Notes under the pieces: model-generated
The model's database searches: none
What the model was told of the DNA's origin: nothing
The model's input: only the letters and a program-made list of their open reading frames with translations
NCBI GenBank assembly: GCA_021151825.1
Contig: JAGKWQ010000006.1
Location: 1 to 64,000 of the forward strand
Source of the DNA: Cellvibrionaceae bacterium
GTDB taxonomy: Bacteria; Pseudomonadota; Gammaproteobacteria; Pseudomonadales; Cellvibrionaceae
Direction of reading: 5' to 3'
Length of the DNA: 64,000 nucleotides
Position numbers and translations under genes: made by a program
In this document: positions 52,624 to 61,401 of the stretch, in pieces
Layout of the letters: every line of letters starts with the position of its first letter
How positions within the stretch are numbered: the stretch's first letter is position 1

Positions 52624-54216
52624 ATGAGCGCGACAGAACATCATGAACAGCAATTAATAGAAGATGCTGCACGGCTTGCCTTGTTGCAAGGCAAACACCA
52701 GCAAGCCTACCAACTATTAACTGATGCTCTGACGCGCTTCCCTTGTTTTGCGCGGGCGTATTTCCTGTTAAGCCGTATTGCCTATGATTTTAAAAATCAC
52801 CTCAAGGAGGTTGAAATGTTGCTCGGTGCGCATCATTTGGAACCTGATAATCTTGAATTTATTGTTTACCTTGCACGCGCACAAGTGTTGGTTGGCAATA
52901 GTACTTATGCACACGAATTATTAACCCGCGCAGAATATCTTTCCGGTCATACGGCTGAAATGCATGATTTAATGGGTGTTACCTATAATCGCTTATGTAT
53001 GTATCAACAAGCTGCTGCTTGTTTCGAAAAATCCATACAATGTAATGATTCCAATGCCGGAGTATTTTTTAACCTTGCCTCAACATTAAAATTTTGTGGG
53101 GATTTTTCCGGTGCACGCAATGCTTATGAGCGTGCAATCATGCTTAAACCTGATTATTTTAAAGCCCATGCAGCCTTAACCAGCCTGGGTGGTATTACTG
53201 CTGAACATAATCATATTGCGCGCTTGCGTGGGCTGTTGGATAAGACAACGAGTCCGGACGACAGCTTGTGTATTGCCCATGCGTTATCCAAAGAACTTGA
53301 AGCATTAACACAGTGGGATGATGCTATTGCAGTATTGAGAAGCGCCAAGCAACAAAAATCAGCACAACTCAATTACGACTTTTCTCGCGATCAATCTATT
53401 TTTAACCAGCTAACCGAATTTTATTTAGCCAAACCAAAACGGACCCAAAAAGGATTTGCTAATAATCGTCCCATTTTTGTTACCGGTATGCCGCGGACGG
53501 GCACAACACTGGTTGAGCGGATTGTTTCCAGCCACAGTGAAGTCGCTTCCGGTGGTGAACTGTATAATTTTTCTATCGCGTTCAAACGATTGATTGGCAG
53601 TGTGAGCAGCGAATTTATTGCGACTGATTTTATCGATAACTTTACCCGTATAGACCTTACTGTATTGGGAAAAGCCTATATCGAAAGTACGGATTACCTT
53701 GCGGATAATAAACGCTTTCTCGTGGATAAATTGCCGCTGAATATCCTGTATGCAGGATTGATGATGGACGCTCTACCCGCAGCAAAAGTGATCTGCCTGG
53801 ATCGCAATCCGCTGGATACCATTGTTAGTAATTATCGCCAACTATTCAGCTTCCAGGATTCAACCTTTGCTTATTCGCTTGATCTTGAAAACGCGGCGCG
53901 CTATTACCGTGAATTTAAAAAGCTGGTAAATGTATTATTAGAAATTTATCCTGAAAGTTTCTATGTGGTGAATTACGAAACATTGGTATCTAATCCCGAA
54001 ACAGAAATTCGCAAATTATTACGTTTTTGTGGTTTGCAATGGGAAGAGGCGTGTTTGCACATTGAGCAAAATACCAAGCCGGTGGCTACGGCCAGTGCAG
54101 TGCAAGTTCGGCAGCCGATTACGGCGTCTGGTATTGGCCAGTGGCAGCGTTACTCTAATCATTTGGTCCCAGTAATAAAAATACTCACTGACGCTGGTCT
54201 GCTATCGACAGACTAA
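52624..54216 (+). CDS. TPR-repeat sulfotransferase-family protein
   Basis: ATG at 52624 is chosen over an upstream TTG; 530 residues. The first half is TPR repeats (AYFLLSRIAYDFKN, AYFLLS..., GVFFNLASTLKFCGDFSGAR), the second a sulfotransferase domain with the 5'-PAPS phosphosulfate loop TGMPRTGTTLVER and the later LDRNPLDTIVSNYRQLF (3'-phosphate site). Proteins of this architecture are widespread near TonB receptors in marine and soil gammaproteobacteria, but the acceptor is not known; no signal peptide, so it acts in the cytoplasm. It is the last gene of the receptor/GH20 cluster. Confidence 0.88.
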   Translation: MSATEHHEQQLIEDAARLALLQGKHQQAYQLLTDALTRFPCFARAYFLLSRIAYDFKNHLKEVEMLLGAHHLEPDNLEFIVYLARAQVLVGNSTYAHELLTRAEYLSGHTAEMHDLMGVTYNRLCMYQQAAACFEKSIQCNDSNAGVFFNLASTLKFCGDFSGARNAYERAIMLKPDYFKAHAALTSLGGITAEHNHIARLRGLLDKTTSPDDSLCIAHALSKELEALTQWDDAIAVLRSAKQQKSAQLNYDFSRDQSIFNQLTEFYLAKPKRTQKGFANNRPIFVTGMPRTGTTLVERIVSSHSEVASGGELYNFSIAFKRLIGSVSSEFIATDFIDNFTRIDLTVLGKAYIESTDYLADNKRFLVDKLPLNILYAGLMMDALPAAKVICLDRNPLDTIVSNYRQLFSFQDSTFAYSLDLENAARYYREFKKLVNVLLEIYPESFYVVNYETLVSNPETEIRKLLRFCGLQWEEACLHIEQNTKPVATASAVQVRQPITASGIGQWQRYSNHLVPVIKILTDAGLLSTD

Positions 54217-54286
54217 AAATGTTTAATCATTAAGCGGTCTTATTTTAAACGCTCAATCGCTAAGACTCGTTACTAAGTCAATCAAG

Positions 54287-55486
54287 CTATTCTTCAGCAG
54301 GATCTGCATGTTCCTTCGCAAAATGTGCTGTACGCAATGCTTCGCGGCGAAATTCGGTGGGTGAGATTCCTGTCAAGCGTTTGAAAAAGCGCTGGAATGC
54401 CGATTTACTGTTAAAGCCTGATTCCAGCAGAATATCCATAATCGTCATATCTTTGTATTTCTCATCAGCGAGATAGCGCTTGGACTCTTCAATTCGATAA
54501 GAATTAATGAATTCAAAAAAGTTAGTGCCAAACGTTTTATTAATTGCATAAGAAACGTCGCGATAAGGCACTCCAATTTTGGCAGAAAATTGTTCAACAT
54601 TCAGACTCTGGTTTAAATAGAGCTTCTGGTTGACGATACCATCCATAATTTTATCAATAGTTGAATCCAATGGTTTGGCATCTACGCTAGGTGCTTGCTC
54701 CTTTTGTGCTGCAAATTTTTCGGGCAGCTCAAACTCTTCGTCTTCTTTGGTCGTTGTGAGGTTTTGCGCGTGGGAAATGCTGTAGTAAAACAAGGCAATC
54801 AATAAAACAAAATTCAGGTAATTGTCGGTAACACCAAAGGGCAGGCGATAAAAATACGCGAGCAAGCTGAGTGATAAGGTCCACACTCCAGCAAATACAA
54901 ATCCCAATGTCAGGTAGTAAAGCCACCAGAGTGCAGTTTCGTTAACATCGGAATGTTGCTGGCGGAGCATTTTGTGATAACGCCATACGGTAATTGATGC
55001 TGCCGAAAAATAGGCCAGAGGAATAATTTTTAACGAGTACCAGAGGCTATCAATTACGGTGTAGAGAACCGCATCCATCCCAAAGGTATCCAGTTTCAAT
55101 CGGTTTATATCGATATCAAAGCTGGCAATAACACCAATGGCAAACAGCGCTGGAATCAAGTGCAATAGATGGATTCGTTTTAAATGGAAATTTTCTTCCG
55201 TAATGCTGCGCACATATAGCAATAACAATGGAGCTTTTAGTAATAAAGAGCTGCAATAAAGATAGGGTACAAGGGTATTACTTAGTACAGTTTGTGGAAT
55301 GTATTCATTCCAGATCAGCATTACGCCCACATCCGAGAATGAAATACTGATAAAAAATGTTGTCAACAGGATTTTGGGCAGGCGCTTTTTAGCGGGCAAT
55401 GCCAACAAGTACAAGGCCAGTACCAGGCTCAAACCAATAGCAAGAATAAGGATGATATCGTTCAGATTAAAAATAGGAGTTGTCAT
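54287..55486 (-). CDS. Membrane-anchored AraC-family transcriptional regulator
   Basis: A 399-residue protein with about seven hydrophobic helices in residues 1-240 and an AraC HTH_18 domain at the C-terminus (QFSAKIGVPYRDVSYAINKT and IMDILLESGFNSKSAFQRFF). It has the same build as the 8524 gene. It is convergent with the sulfotransferase gene and may sense glycan products to control the GH20 cluster (inference from position). Confidence 0.9.
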   Translation of the reverse strand: MTTPIFNLNDIILILAIGLSLVLALYLLALPAKKRLPKILLTTFFISISFSDVGVMLIWNEYIPQTVLSNTLVPYLYCSSLLLKAPLLLLYVRSITEENFHLKRIHLLHLIPALFAIGVIASFDIDINRLKLDTFGMDAVLYTVIDSLWYSLKIIPLAYFSAASITVWRYHKMLRQQHSDVNETALWWLYYLTLGFVFAGVWTLSLSLLAYFYRLPFGVTDNYLNFVLLIALFYYSISHAQNLTTTKEDEEFELPEKFAAQKEQAPSVDAKPLDSTIDKIMDGIVNQKLYLNQSLNVEQFSAKIGVPYRDVSYAINKTFGTNFFEFINSYRIEESKRYLADEKYKDMTIMDILLESGFNSKSAFQRFFKRLTGISPTEFRREALRTAHFAKEHADPAEE

Positions 55487-55857
55487 GCGGGGTTTTGCCT
55501 GATTTTTATATAAGTTTTAGTGTCTGCTATTTTACAGTAGGTATAGCAGAAATTCTGCAAATGACAGGCCAGTTATTCTGATAATTGATGCGAATAATTT
55601 ATCGGAAAAATGTCAACGATTTAGTGGAGTATTGTAAGTAAAAATTCATGAATTTTTGTTCATTCAGGTTTTTATTGATTATTGCTTATTCGTTAAAGCG
55701 AGGTGACTCCGAAAATCTTTCTGTATTATTTATTACAGGATTTATCTCAAGTTAAAAAAGGAGACCGTTAATGGGGCAGTACCATGATTGGCGGGCAGAA
55801 GTTGGGCATTCCTGCCCAACTTTACGATGGATTTAATTCTCTATTTATTGTTCTGCC
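55487..55857. other. Intergenic region with a possible mini-ORF
   Basis: About 370 bases, mostly AT-rich. It contains a 21-codon frame at 55771-55836 behind AAGGAGACCGTTA and, inside it, a hairpin GTTGGGCA / TGCCCAAC (55801-55820). No larger gene is seen. Confidence 0.5.
55771..55836 (+). CDS. Possible mini-ORF of 21 residues
   Basis: An ATG preceded by a near-perfect Shine-Dalgarno (AAGGAGACCGTTA) opens a 21-residue frame (MGQYHDWRAEVGHSCPTLRW...). A hairpin sits within the frame, which suggests an RNA element rather than a protein. Low confidence. Confidence 0.2.
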   Translation: MGQYHDWRAEVGHSCPTLRWI

Positions 55858-56451
55858 TTATTGAACAGCAGTTATTACTCGATATTTCCTTAATCGGAGA
55901 ATAAGTAACGGAAAAATTCCGATTAAAAGTAATAAAGACCGAGGTTCATTTATTGTGCTGCGAGTAACGTCCAGTGTCAGGCTGATCGAGTTCATCCATA
56001 GATTGTCGCTGGCAACATTCCAGTAGGAATAAAAAAAACCATCCTGGTCTGGTTTGAAATAACAGATTTCCTCATCGCCAACATAGGTTAAAAGCCGACA
56101 TTCTTTTTGCGGAGTCCATTGCAGTCTAATGCTGGTAGCACGGGTATCCATATCCGGGAAAATACCTCTGAAAAACAGGAAGTGATCGTAGATGGTAACA
56201 AACTCACGAGTATCAGGATCTTCATCATCTTCAAACGGGTCTTCGACGATTTCCCGAACATCATACGAAAATGTTACCCAATCAATACGGTCTGTGACAG
56301 GGTTATAACCGTTGCTGGCAAGATCAAATGTAAAACTGTGCGAACCACTGATTACATTCTCGACAGAAATAGCGTGAGTAATAAGTAGTGCATAGCTTTT
56401 AGAGAAAGGAAATAACAGTGCAATAAAGAAGAAAATTCTGAAGTATTTCAT
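55858..56451 (-). CDS. Exported protein with PEP-CTERM-like sorting signal
   Basis: ATG at 56451 follows GGGAGGACTT and gives 197 residues with an N-terminal signal peptide (MKYFRIFFFIALLFPFSKSYA). The C-terminus reads NEPRSLLLLIGIFPLLILRLRKYR: an EP motif, a short hydrophobic helix and a basic end, as in PEP-CTERM sorting signals that exosortase cuts. The body has an acidic region (EDPFEDDEDPDTREF) and beta strands. No exosortase gene is in the window. The core motif is a variant, so the assignment is tentative. Confidence 0.7.
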   Translation of the reverse strand: MKYFRIFFFIALLFPFSKSYALLITHAISVENVISGSHSFTFDLASNGYNPVTDRIDWVTFSYDVREIVEDPFEDDEDPDTREFVTIYDHFLFFRGIFPDMDTRATSIRLQWTPQKECRLLTYVGDEEICYFKPDQDGFFYSYWNVASDNLWMNSISLTLDVTRSTINEPRSLLLLIGIFPLLILRLRKYRVITAVQ

Positions 56452-56626
56452 AAGTCCTCCCAATCCCAAGGTGTGATAACAATGAATCCATCAGGTAGAT
56501 GGAAAATGACTTATAACACAGCTTGAACGTTACGGATGGTAGAGGTGGATATTGTGAAAGGGATTCACACAGTATTTCGTGTGAATCCACATGATACGAA
56601 GATGGATTGAAAAGACAAGCAATTGG

Positions 56627-57172
56627 CTAGTGCGAACTTATTTGCTGGTTGGTGATAATTGTGTGGTCGACTTTAATTAATTTTTTCGTATCGAAACCCA
56701 GTGAGCCGACTTTTTCAATCAGCTTATCTAACAGGGCTGGGTCCATTGTTGGCTGGCGGGACAGTATCCAGAAGTAATCTTTATTTTCACCGCTTACCAA
56801 TGCGTATTGGTAATCCTTATCCAGTTCAAACACTATGTAAGAACTATAAAACGGCCCCCAAAAAGAAACCTTTAAGTGCGCAATATTTTGATCATGTACA
56901 AAATAGGCTTTGCCTTCGGCAGTGTCCCATTTTGATTCTTTTTGCGAATATCCTTTGTTTACGACCTTGATGCCCCCGTCATCACGTAAACTGTATTCAG
57001 CAGTGACATGACTTAAGCCCTGCTCAAATCGATGATCAAGGCGCGCTACTTCATACCAGGTTCCCAAATAACGTTGTGCGTCAAATGATTGAACCGGGAT
57101 TATATTGTCTGGTTTTCCGGTGCCGCCACAGGCCGTTAGTAGGAGTACAATACCGAGTAATAAGAATTTCAT
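56627..57172 (-). CDS. blc: Bacterial lipocalin (Blc-type lipoprotein)
   Basis: The start at 57172 follows AAGGAGCATAAA, giving 181 residues. Lipobox LLTAC, then the lipocalin motif RYLGTWYEVARLDHRFE (GxW) and further blocks AEYSLRDDGGIKVVNKGY and YALVSGENKDYFWILSRQP. Blc is an outer-membrane lipoprotein that binds fatty acids or lysophospholipids and is induced in stationary phase or stress in related bacteria. Family length normal. Confidence 0.95.
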   Translation of the reverse strand: MKFLLLGIVLLLTACGGTGKPDNIIPVQSFDAQRYLGTWYEVARLDHRFEQGLSHVTAEYSLRDDGGIKVVNKGYSQKESKWDTAEGKAYFVHDQNIAHLKVSFWGPFYSSYIVFELDKDYQYALVSGENKDYFWILSRQPTMDPALLDKLIEKVGSLGFDTKKLIKVDHTIITNQQISSH

Positions 57173-57272
57173 TTTATGCTCCTTATCCAATTGATATTTA
57201 TTTGGAACGCTGAAGTTCCAGGAAATTCAATTTAGATAAAGGCATCAGCCGGTACGATTTTTTTAAGGTTAT

Positions 57273-57301
57273 CTCCCGAATTGACCACATTAATTCGGGA
57301 G
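57273..57301. terminator. Hairpin after the OmpW gene
   Basis: CTCCCGAATT / AATTCGGGAG with a 9-base loop, at the end of the ompW transcript. The T-run is weak on both strands. Confidence 0.5.
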
Positions 57302-57337
57302 TTATTTATTGTCATTAGAATAGGTATTCAGGTGCAA

Positions 57338-57985
57338 TTAAAAGGAATATCCCACACCGATCATATATACCAATGGATCAATTTTTACATCAACACTCGT
57401 TGCTTTAGTACCGTTAACTTTAATATCGGCTGTGGTTTCAATATCAATTTTCCATACGGCGGCGTTCAAATACCAATTATTATTTAACTGTAGATCTGCG
57501 CCTAATTGAAAAGCAACGCCAGTGGAATCATCCAATGAAATATCGGTATTGCCGTTAAGTGCGGTATCGAGTGTAGAACTGGTTTTGCTATCAAAGAAGG
57601 TGGTGTAATTCAGGCCGACCCCAACATAAGGCTGAAATTTACTTTCGACCAGCGGGTAATATTGTAATGAAATAGTTGGTGGTAAATGTTTGGTGCTGCC
57701 AATATCAAGACCATTTAACGCACCGGTGCCGGTGATGTCATGTTCAAAGGGCAGGGCGGCAAGTACTTCAATACCTATGTGCCGCGTTGCAAACCAGGTG
57801 CCGGAAAACCCAAGGCCGGTAGCATCATCTACATCGACCCCACCCCCTAAAATATTACCGCTACTTGCATCCGGTTCAATTTGTACAGCGCCTAAACGTA
57901 CAAAAAAATCACCGGCTTCATGTGCTTGTGTTGCTGCAGAAACACAAACGCTGCTCAATAAAACGGTTAATGCCAATAAACGCAT
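57338..57985 (-). CDS. ompW: OmpW-family outer-membrane protein
   Basis: A 215-residue protein preceded by GAGGAACAGCAAA, with signal peptide ending THA/AQA (MRLLALTVLLSSVCVSA). It shows GDFFVRLGAVQIEPDAS, LPPTISLQYYPLVESKFQPY and a final YMIGVGYSF, the standard OmpW eight-stranded barrel blocks. OmpW forms a narrow hydrophobic channel for small molecules, and its level follows osmotic and oxygen stress in relatives. It stands as a single gene with its own hairpin. Confidence 0.95.
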   Translation of the reverse strand: MRLLALTVLLSSVCVSAATQAHEAGDFFVRLGAVQIEPDASSGNILGGGVDVDDATGLGFSGTWFATRHIGIEVLAALPFEHDITGTGALNGLDIGSTKHLPPTISLQYYPLVESKFQPYVGVGLNYTTFFDSKTSSTLDTALNGNTDISLDDSTGVAFQLGADLQLNNNWYLNAAVWKIDIETTADIKVNGTKATSVDVKIDPLVYMIGVGYSF

Positions 57986-58151
57986 TTTGCTGTTCCTCTG
58001 TTATTAATCACAGAGGTAGTGTTGCGAAATTTTACGATATAAAAATTGATGTATATCAACAGGATTCTTGTGAATAAAAAATAAATACCAACTGATAATT
58101 ACTTGATGTGGCTCAATGATAGTTCCTTTTATTTTTATAAATATCAATTGG

Positions 58152-59060
58152 CTATTTTTCAGCGGCTTTCGCGGCCTTTGCTTTCTCTGCATCTGCCTTT
58201 GCTTTTTTTGCTTCCTCTTTCACTTTGTCGATTAACCATGCAATCAACGTAAATCCCGCTCCTGCAACAGCTTTCTCAGTTGCAGTCATAATTTTTTTAC
58301 GTTCCATCAGGCCTGAAATGTCGAGTGCGCTATTCAGTAAGCTTTGACGGATGCTACCAGGAATACCTGTTACCTCTACATAACCACGGTCATAATGTGC
58401 ATTGGGCCAGCAACGCCCACTTAATAAGTCAAAAATGCAGCGTTCCATTTTATCTTTATCTTTTTCACCAACTGCACCGGGGCGACGGAATTCTACATAA
58501 CGAGTGGGGTCTCCATCGGTTGTTGCTCCGCCTGGTAGTAAACCTGCACGATTGGAATGCCAGCCGCCCGTTGAATTATTTTGATATTCCAAACCACTAA
58601 AATACCATGCTGCCCAAACTGCACAATCTCCCCACGCGACGGCAGCTGGAGGGTTATTGGTAGAAATTAATGCACCCACTTCAGCATTTTGCCTGTCAAC
58701 TTCCCGGGCGGCCTCCTGTTTGGCTTCATTATGGGCATCCAAATCAGTTGCATAGTTTTTTGTATGGCCTGGTGTATTTGCCCATTTGCGAACAACCGCA
58801 TCCATTTCAGGAGAGGCGGACCATGTTGTAATCCAGCTTTCCACTTCTGCCGCTGATTTTGCGACATTATTAATTTTAAATTCACCTTGAATAACGGGTG
58901 AGCCGGAGTGACATTGTAATGGCTTTTTTGCGCTCATTAGCGTTTGTTGTTGTAATTGGATTTGTGTGGTGGAACGCTGATCAGCAAACGGTTTTAATTG
59001 TGCAGGGATTGGTGATGCTTCATTAATCGGTTGCCCTGATTGACGCTTTTTGTAACTCAT
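58152..59060 (-). CDS. Unknown protein with toxin/effector-like N-terminus
   Basis: A 302-residue protein, GAGATATAG before its ATG, without signal peptide. The N-terminal 65 residues are polar and Gln-rich (STTQIQLQQQTLMSAK ... SPVIQGEFK) and resemble the leader of proteins that carry a cleavable or delivery segment, as in DUF4157-type toxins of contractile injection systems. The middle has AVAWGDCAVWAAWYFSGLEY and ERCIFDLLSGRCWPNAHYDRGY, a Cys-containing region that could be a cysteine protease-like fold (Cys in WGDCAVWA, His in WPNAHYDRG); this is a suggestion only. The C-terminus is a Lys/Ala helix. No immunity partner is evident. Confidence 0.55.
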   Translation of the reverse strand: MSYKKRQSGQPINEASPIPAQLKPFADQRSTTQIQLQQQTLMSAKKPLQCHSGSPVIQGEFKINNVAKSAAEVESWITTWSASPEMDAVVRKWANTPGHTKNYATDLDAHNEAKQEAAREVDRQNAEVGALISTNNPPAAVAWGDCAVWAAWYFSGLEYQNNSTGGWHSNRAGLLPGGATTDGDPTRYVEFRRPGAVGEKDKDKMERCIFDLLSGRCWPNAHYDRGYVEVTGIPGSIRQSLLNSALDISGLMERKKIMTATEKAVAGAGFTLIAWLIDKVKEEAKKAKADAEKAKAAKAAEK

Positions 59061-59155
59061 CTATATCTCGACTATCAATTGGTTATAGGTTGGTTATTTA
59101 TAGGTTGGGTAGTTATGTTCGGCGCACTTATTGTTTTGGTTATTGTTACAGTCTG

Positions 59156-59602
59156 TTAATCCCTGCACCAGCCTTCACCCAAACGCGTACGCAGGCAATT
59201 CGATTTATTCGCGAGCCATTTCATTCCTGTATCCGCGCCATTGCTTGCCTGGATTATTTCGGTAGCACCATCACGCTCAAACGCTATTTGGTTACCGCTG
59301 CTGGTCCCTGTGTATTGTTTAACACTGTCCAGATCCGCAATAGTAATGATGTAGCTACCATTCACACCCGAAATCTCAAGATAGGTTCCTTCTGGACCAT
59401 TCCATTTGCCGATCCATGCATCCGATGCAGCAGACGTCGTGGTTGTCGGAATTGCTGTGCTCTCGCTTGATGCGGCGGTCGAACTTACAACGCTTTCGCT
59501 CACTGGTGCTGCGTTAGAAGATGGAGGAGCTTGTTTATCTTCGCAGGCGGTTAACAATAATATTGATACCAGTAAAATCGGACTTGCTTTTAAACCATTC
59601 AT
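59156..59602 (-). CDS. Lipoprotein of unknown function
   Basis: The start at 59602 follows GAGGAAAAGGAT, giving 148 residues. Lipobox LLTAC, then a Ser/Thr/Ala-rich linker (about 30-65) and a small beta domain (DAWIGKWNGPEGTYLEISGV, YIITIADLDSVKQY, CLRTRLGEGWCRD). The WxGxWxGPEGTxL start resembles small calycin-like domains. Function unknown. Confidence 0.8.
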   Translation of the reverse strand: MNGLKASPILLVSILLLTACEDKQAPPSSNAAPVSESVVSSTAASSESTAIPTTTTSAASDAWIGKWNGPEGTYLEISGVNGSYIITIADLDSVKQYTGTSSGNQIAFERDGATEIIQASNGADTGMKWLANKSNCLRTRLGEGWCRD

Positions 59603-59725
59603 ATCCTTTTCCTCACGGTGTTTACACATAAATATTTGGAGCACGAATGTTACGATTGGTTCGTAAGCCCGAATCGGACCCCATCAGCTATTTTTTGAAA
59701 ATTCCTCAAGCTTTCAGTGCAACTA

Positions 59726-59953
59726 TTAGCGGGATTTACGCCAGATTTTGCGGTTTCCGATTTCGCGTGACTCGATAAAACCAAGATTTTCGAGTTGCTG
59801 CAACGCCTGTTCAGTAATAGTGATAGATTCCTCTTGTCCGTCATGATGAATCCACCAGCGATGAATTCCTTCCAGAGTATCTGCGCTATCAGGGCGGGCG
59901 GTGAGATGTGATTGAATTGCATGTATTGCGTGTTCAATGAGTTTGTTTTCCAT
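59726..59953 (-). CDS. Small protein with winged-helix-like features
   Basis: A 75-residue protein preceded by CAGGAATTACGCCT. TITEQALQQLENLGFIESREI and NRKIWRKSR suggest a winged-helix-like end of a transcription regulator, but the protein is short. No family name is given. It has no partner gene on its strand within 100 bases. Confidence 0.6.
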   Translation of the reverse strand: MENKLIEHAIHAIQSHLTARPDSADTLEGIHRWWIHHDGQEESITITEQALQQLENLGFIESREIGNRKIWRKSR

Positions 59954-60227
59954 AGGCGTAATTCCTGTTTTTCCAGGTTGTTATTTTCGTATGATTGTTG
60001 GTGTTTGCAGGTTCAACTTATCTGGCTCGCACCAATCTACTCTGTTCGTCAAATGTACAGCGAAAATACATTGATTAACAGGCTGATATCCATGCTGTGC
60101 CTTCTGTTTGCCGGAATATTCTGCCATCTGTTTGTAATATCCTGGTTGGGTTGTTCTGCCTGGTATTTGTGCTGTTTGTCTGATTATTCGTATCTCATCG
60201 CTTGTTATTTCACCTTAAGGATATAAG
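59954..60227. other. Intergenic region with a copy of a dispersed repeat
   Basis: About 270 bases between divergent genes. Bases 60051-60096 repeat, with few changes, the sequence at 62749-62793. No gene is seen. Confidence 0.5.
60051..60096 (+). repeat. Dispersed intergenic repeat, copy 1
   Basis: AAATGTACAGCGAAAATACA-TTGATTAACAG and the following bases match the stretch at 62749-62793 with scattered changes. It contains the inverted AATGTA / TACATT with a 9-base spacer. Origin and function are unknown. Confidence 0.6.
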
Positions 60228-60302
60228 ATGCACGGCTTCAGATCTTGGCGTCTAATGCTGCATGGTCTTTCTGATCTGCAACAGGGTGATTTAAGCGGGT
60301 AG
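60228..60302 (+). CDS. Possible leader mini-ORF coupled to the GGDEF gene
   Basis: ATG preceded by AAGGATATAAG opens a 24-codon frame (MHGFRSWRLMLHGL...) ending TAG three bases before the GGDEF start at 60306. Spacing suits translational coupling. The peptide has no known motif; evidence is the ribosome-binding site and position only. Confidence 0.35.
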   Translation: MHGFRSWRLMLHGLSDLQQGDLSG

Positions 60303-60305
60303 AGA

Positions 60306-61370
60306 ATGCAGAACCAACCTATTGATGAGCGCACTTTTTATCGCGGAGTGTTAGTGCTGCTTATGCTAACCGGATTTATGGGCGTCGCTGCCAGTGTGTT
60401 GCACTATTTAGAGCCGCAACCGGAATTAATGGATTTGGTGATTCCGCCCTTGGCTGCTGTGGCGAATCTTGCGCTTGCGATTTGGCTGGTACGCCAACCG
60501 AAACGTATTTTGCAGGTGGTCTATTGTGCTTTTGGTGTAGCAATCGCTGCGCTATCGTTACCGGCCTGGTATTACAGCCTGCGTGCGAATTATTCCTCTG
60601 AATTACTGATTACTATTTTTCCTCCGATCTCTTCCTTTCTCATTATTCTGATTGTGTTGGTGATGGTCATGTTGCCGCCACGGCGTGCATTTCCAATTAT
60701 GATCGCTGCCTGGTCTTTAAATGCGCTACCAATCCTGACTTATTTATTAACTCACAAAGACGAGTTATGGTCATCGCGTGGCCAGGAAATGTTTATGAGT
60801 TACGGCTTGGCCATTTTGTTGTTATTGGTGTTATTGCCGTTCCAGCACCGAGCGCGTATGCAAATCCAACGCTTACAAAATGATAATTCCCACATGCACA
60901 ATTTGGCTGAACGCGATGCGCTAACGCGACAATATAATCGCTGGGGCGGCCAACGCTTGCTCGATGAGTTTATGCGCAGTGGATCCGTCGGCAGCATCAT
61001 TATGTTGGACATAGACCACTTTAAACTGATTAACGATACTCACGGCCATTTGACTGGTGATAGCGTATTAAAACAATTTGCAATGCGCGTAAGCAGCGCA
61101 CTGCGCAGCGACGGCCATTTGATTCGCTGGGGCGGTGAGGAATTTCTGGTGTTGATACGCGGTATTGCCGAGCAAGATGTATTTACGGTGGCAGAGCGAT
61201 TACGCACAGCAATCAACGGGGATTTATTTCCACCAGTTGGCAAATTAACGGCCTCGGGCGGTGCAACATCCCGCATGGAAAATGACACTCTGGAAAGTTT
61301 AATCGCGCGGGCCGATAAGGCGCTTTATCAAGCAAAATTGAATGGGCGTGATCAAGTGGTGTGCGGGTAA
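60306..61370 (+). CDS. Membrane diguanylate cyclase (GGDEF)
   Basis: A 354-residue protein with about six membrane helices (residues about 15-190), a short linker coil and a GGDEF domain (RDALTRQYNRWGGQRLLDEF, IMLDIDHFKLINDTHGHLTG, active site RWGGEEF). It synthesises c-di-GMP. The I-site RxxD is not intact: the residues at the expected spacing are RSDG, so feedback inhibition by c-di-GMP may be absent, unlike the cyclase at 32379. The 24-codon frame just upstream may couple its translation. Confidence 0.92.
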   Translation: MQNQPIDERTFYRGVLVLLMLTGFMGVAASVLHYLEPQPELMDLVIPPLAAVANLALAIWLVRQPKRILQVVYCAFGVAIAALSLPAWYYSLRANYSSELLITIFPPISSFLIILIVLVMVMLPPRRAFPIMIAAWSLNALPILTYLLTHKDELWSSRGQEMFMSYGLAILLLLVLLPFQHRARMQIQRLQNDNSHMHNLAERDALTRQYNRWGGQRLLDEFMRSGSVGSIIMLDIDHFKLINDTHGHLTGDSVLKQFAMRVSSALRSDGHLIRWGGEEFLVLIRGIAEQDVFTVAERLRTAINGDLFPPVGKLTASGGATSRMENDTLESLIARADKALYQAKLNGRDQVVCG

Positions 61371-61401
61371 GTTTTCTGTAACGTATAAGCTAAGTTCTGC
61401 G

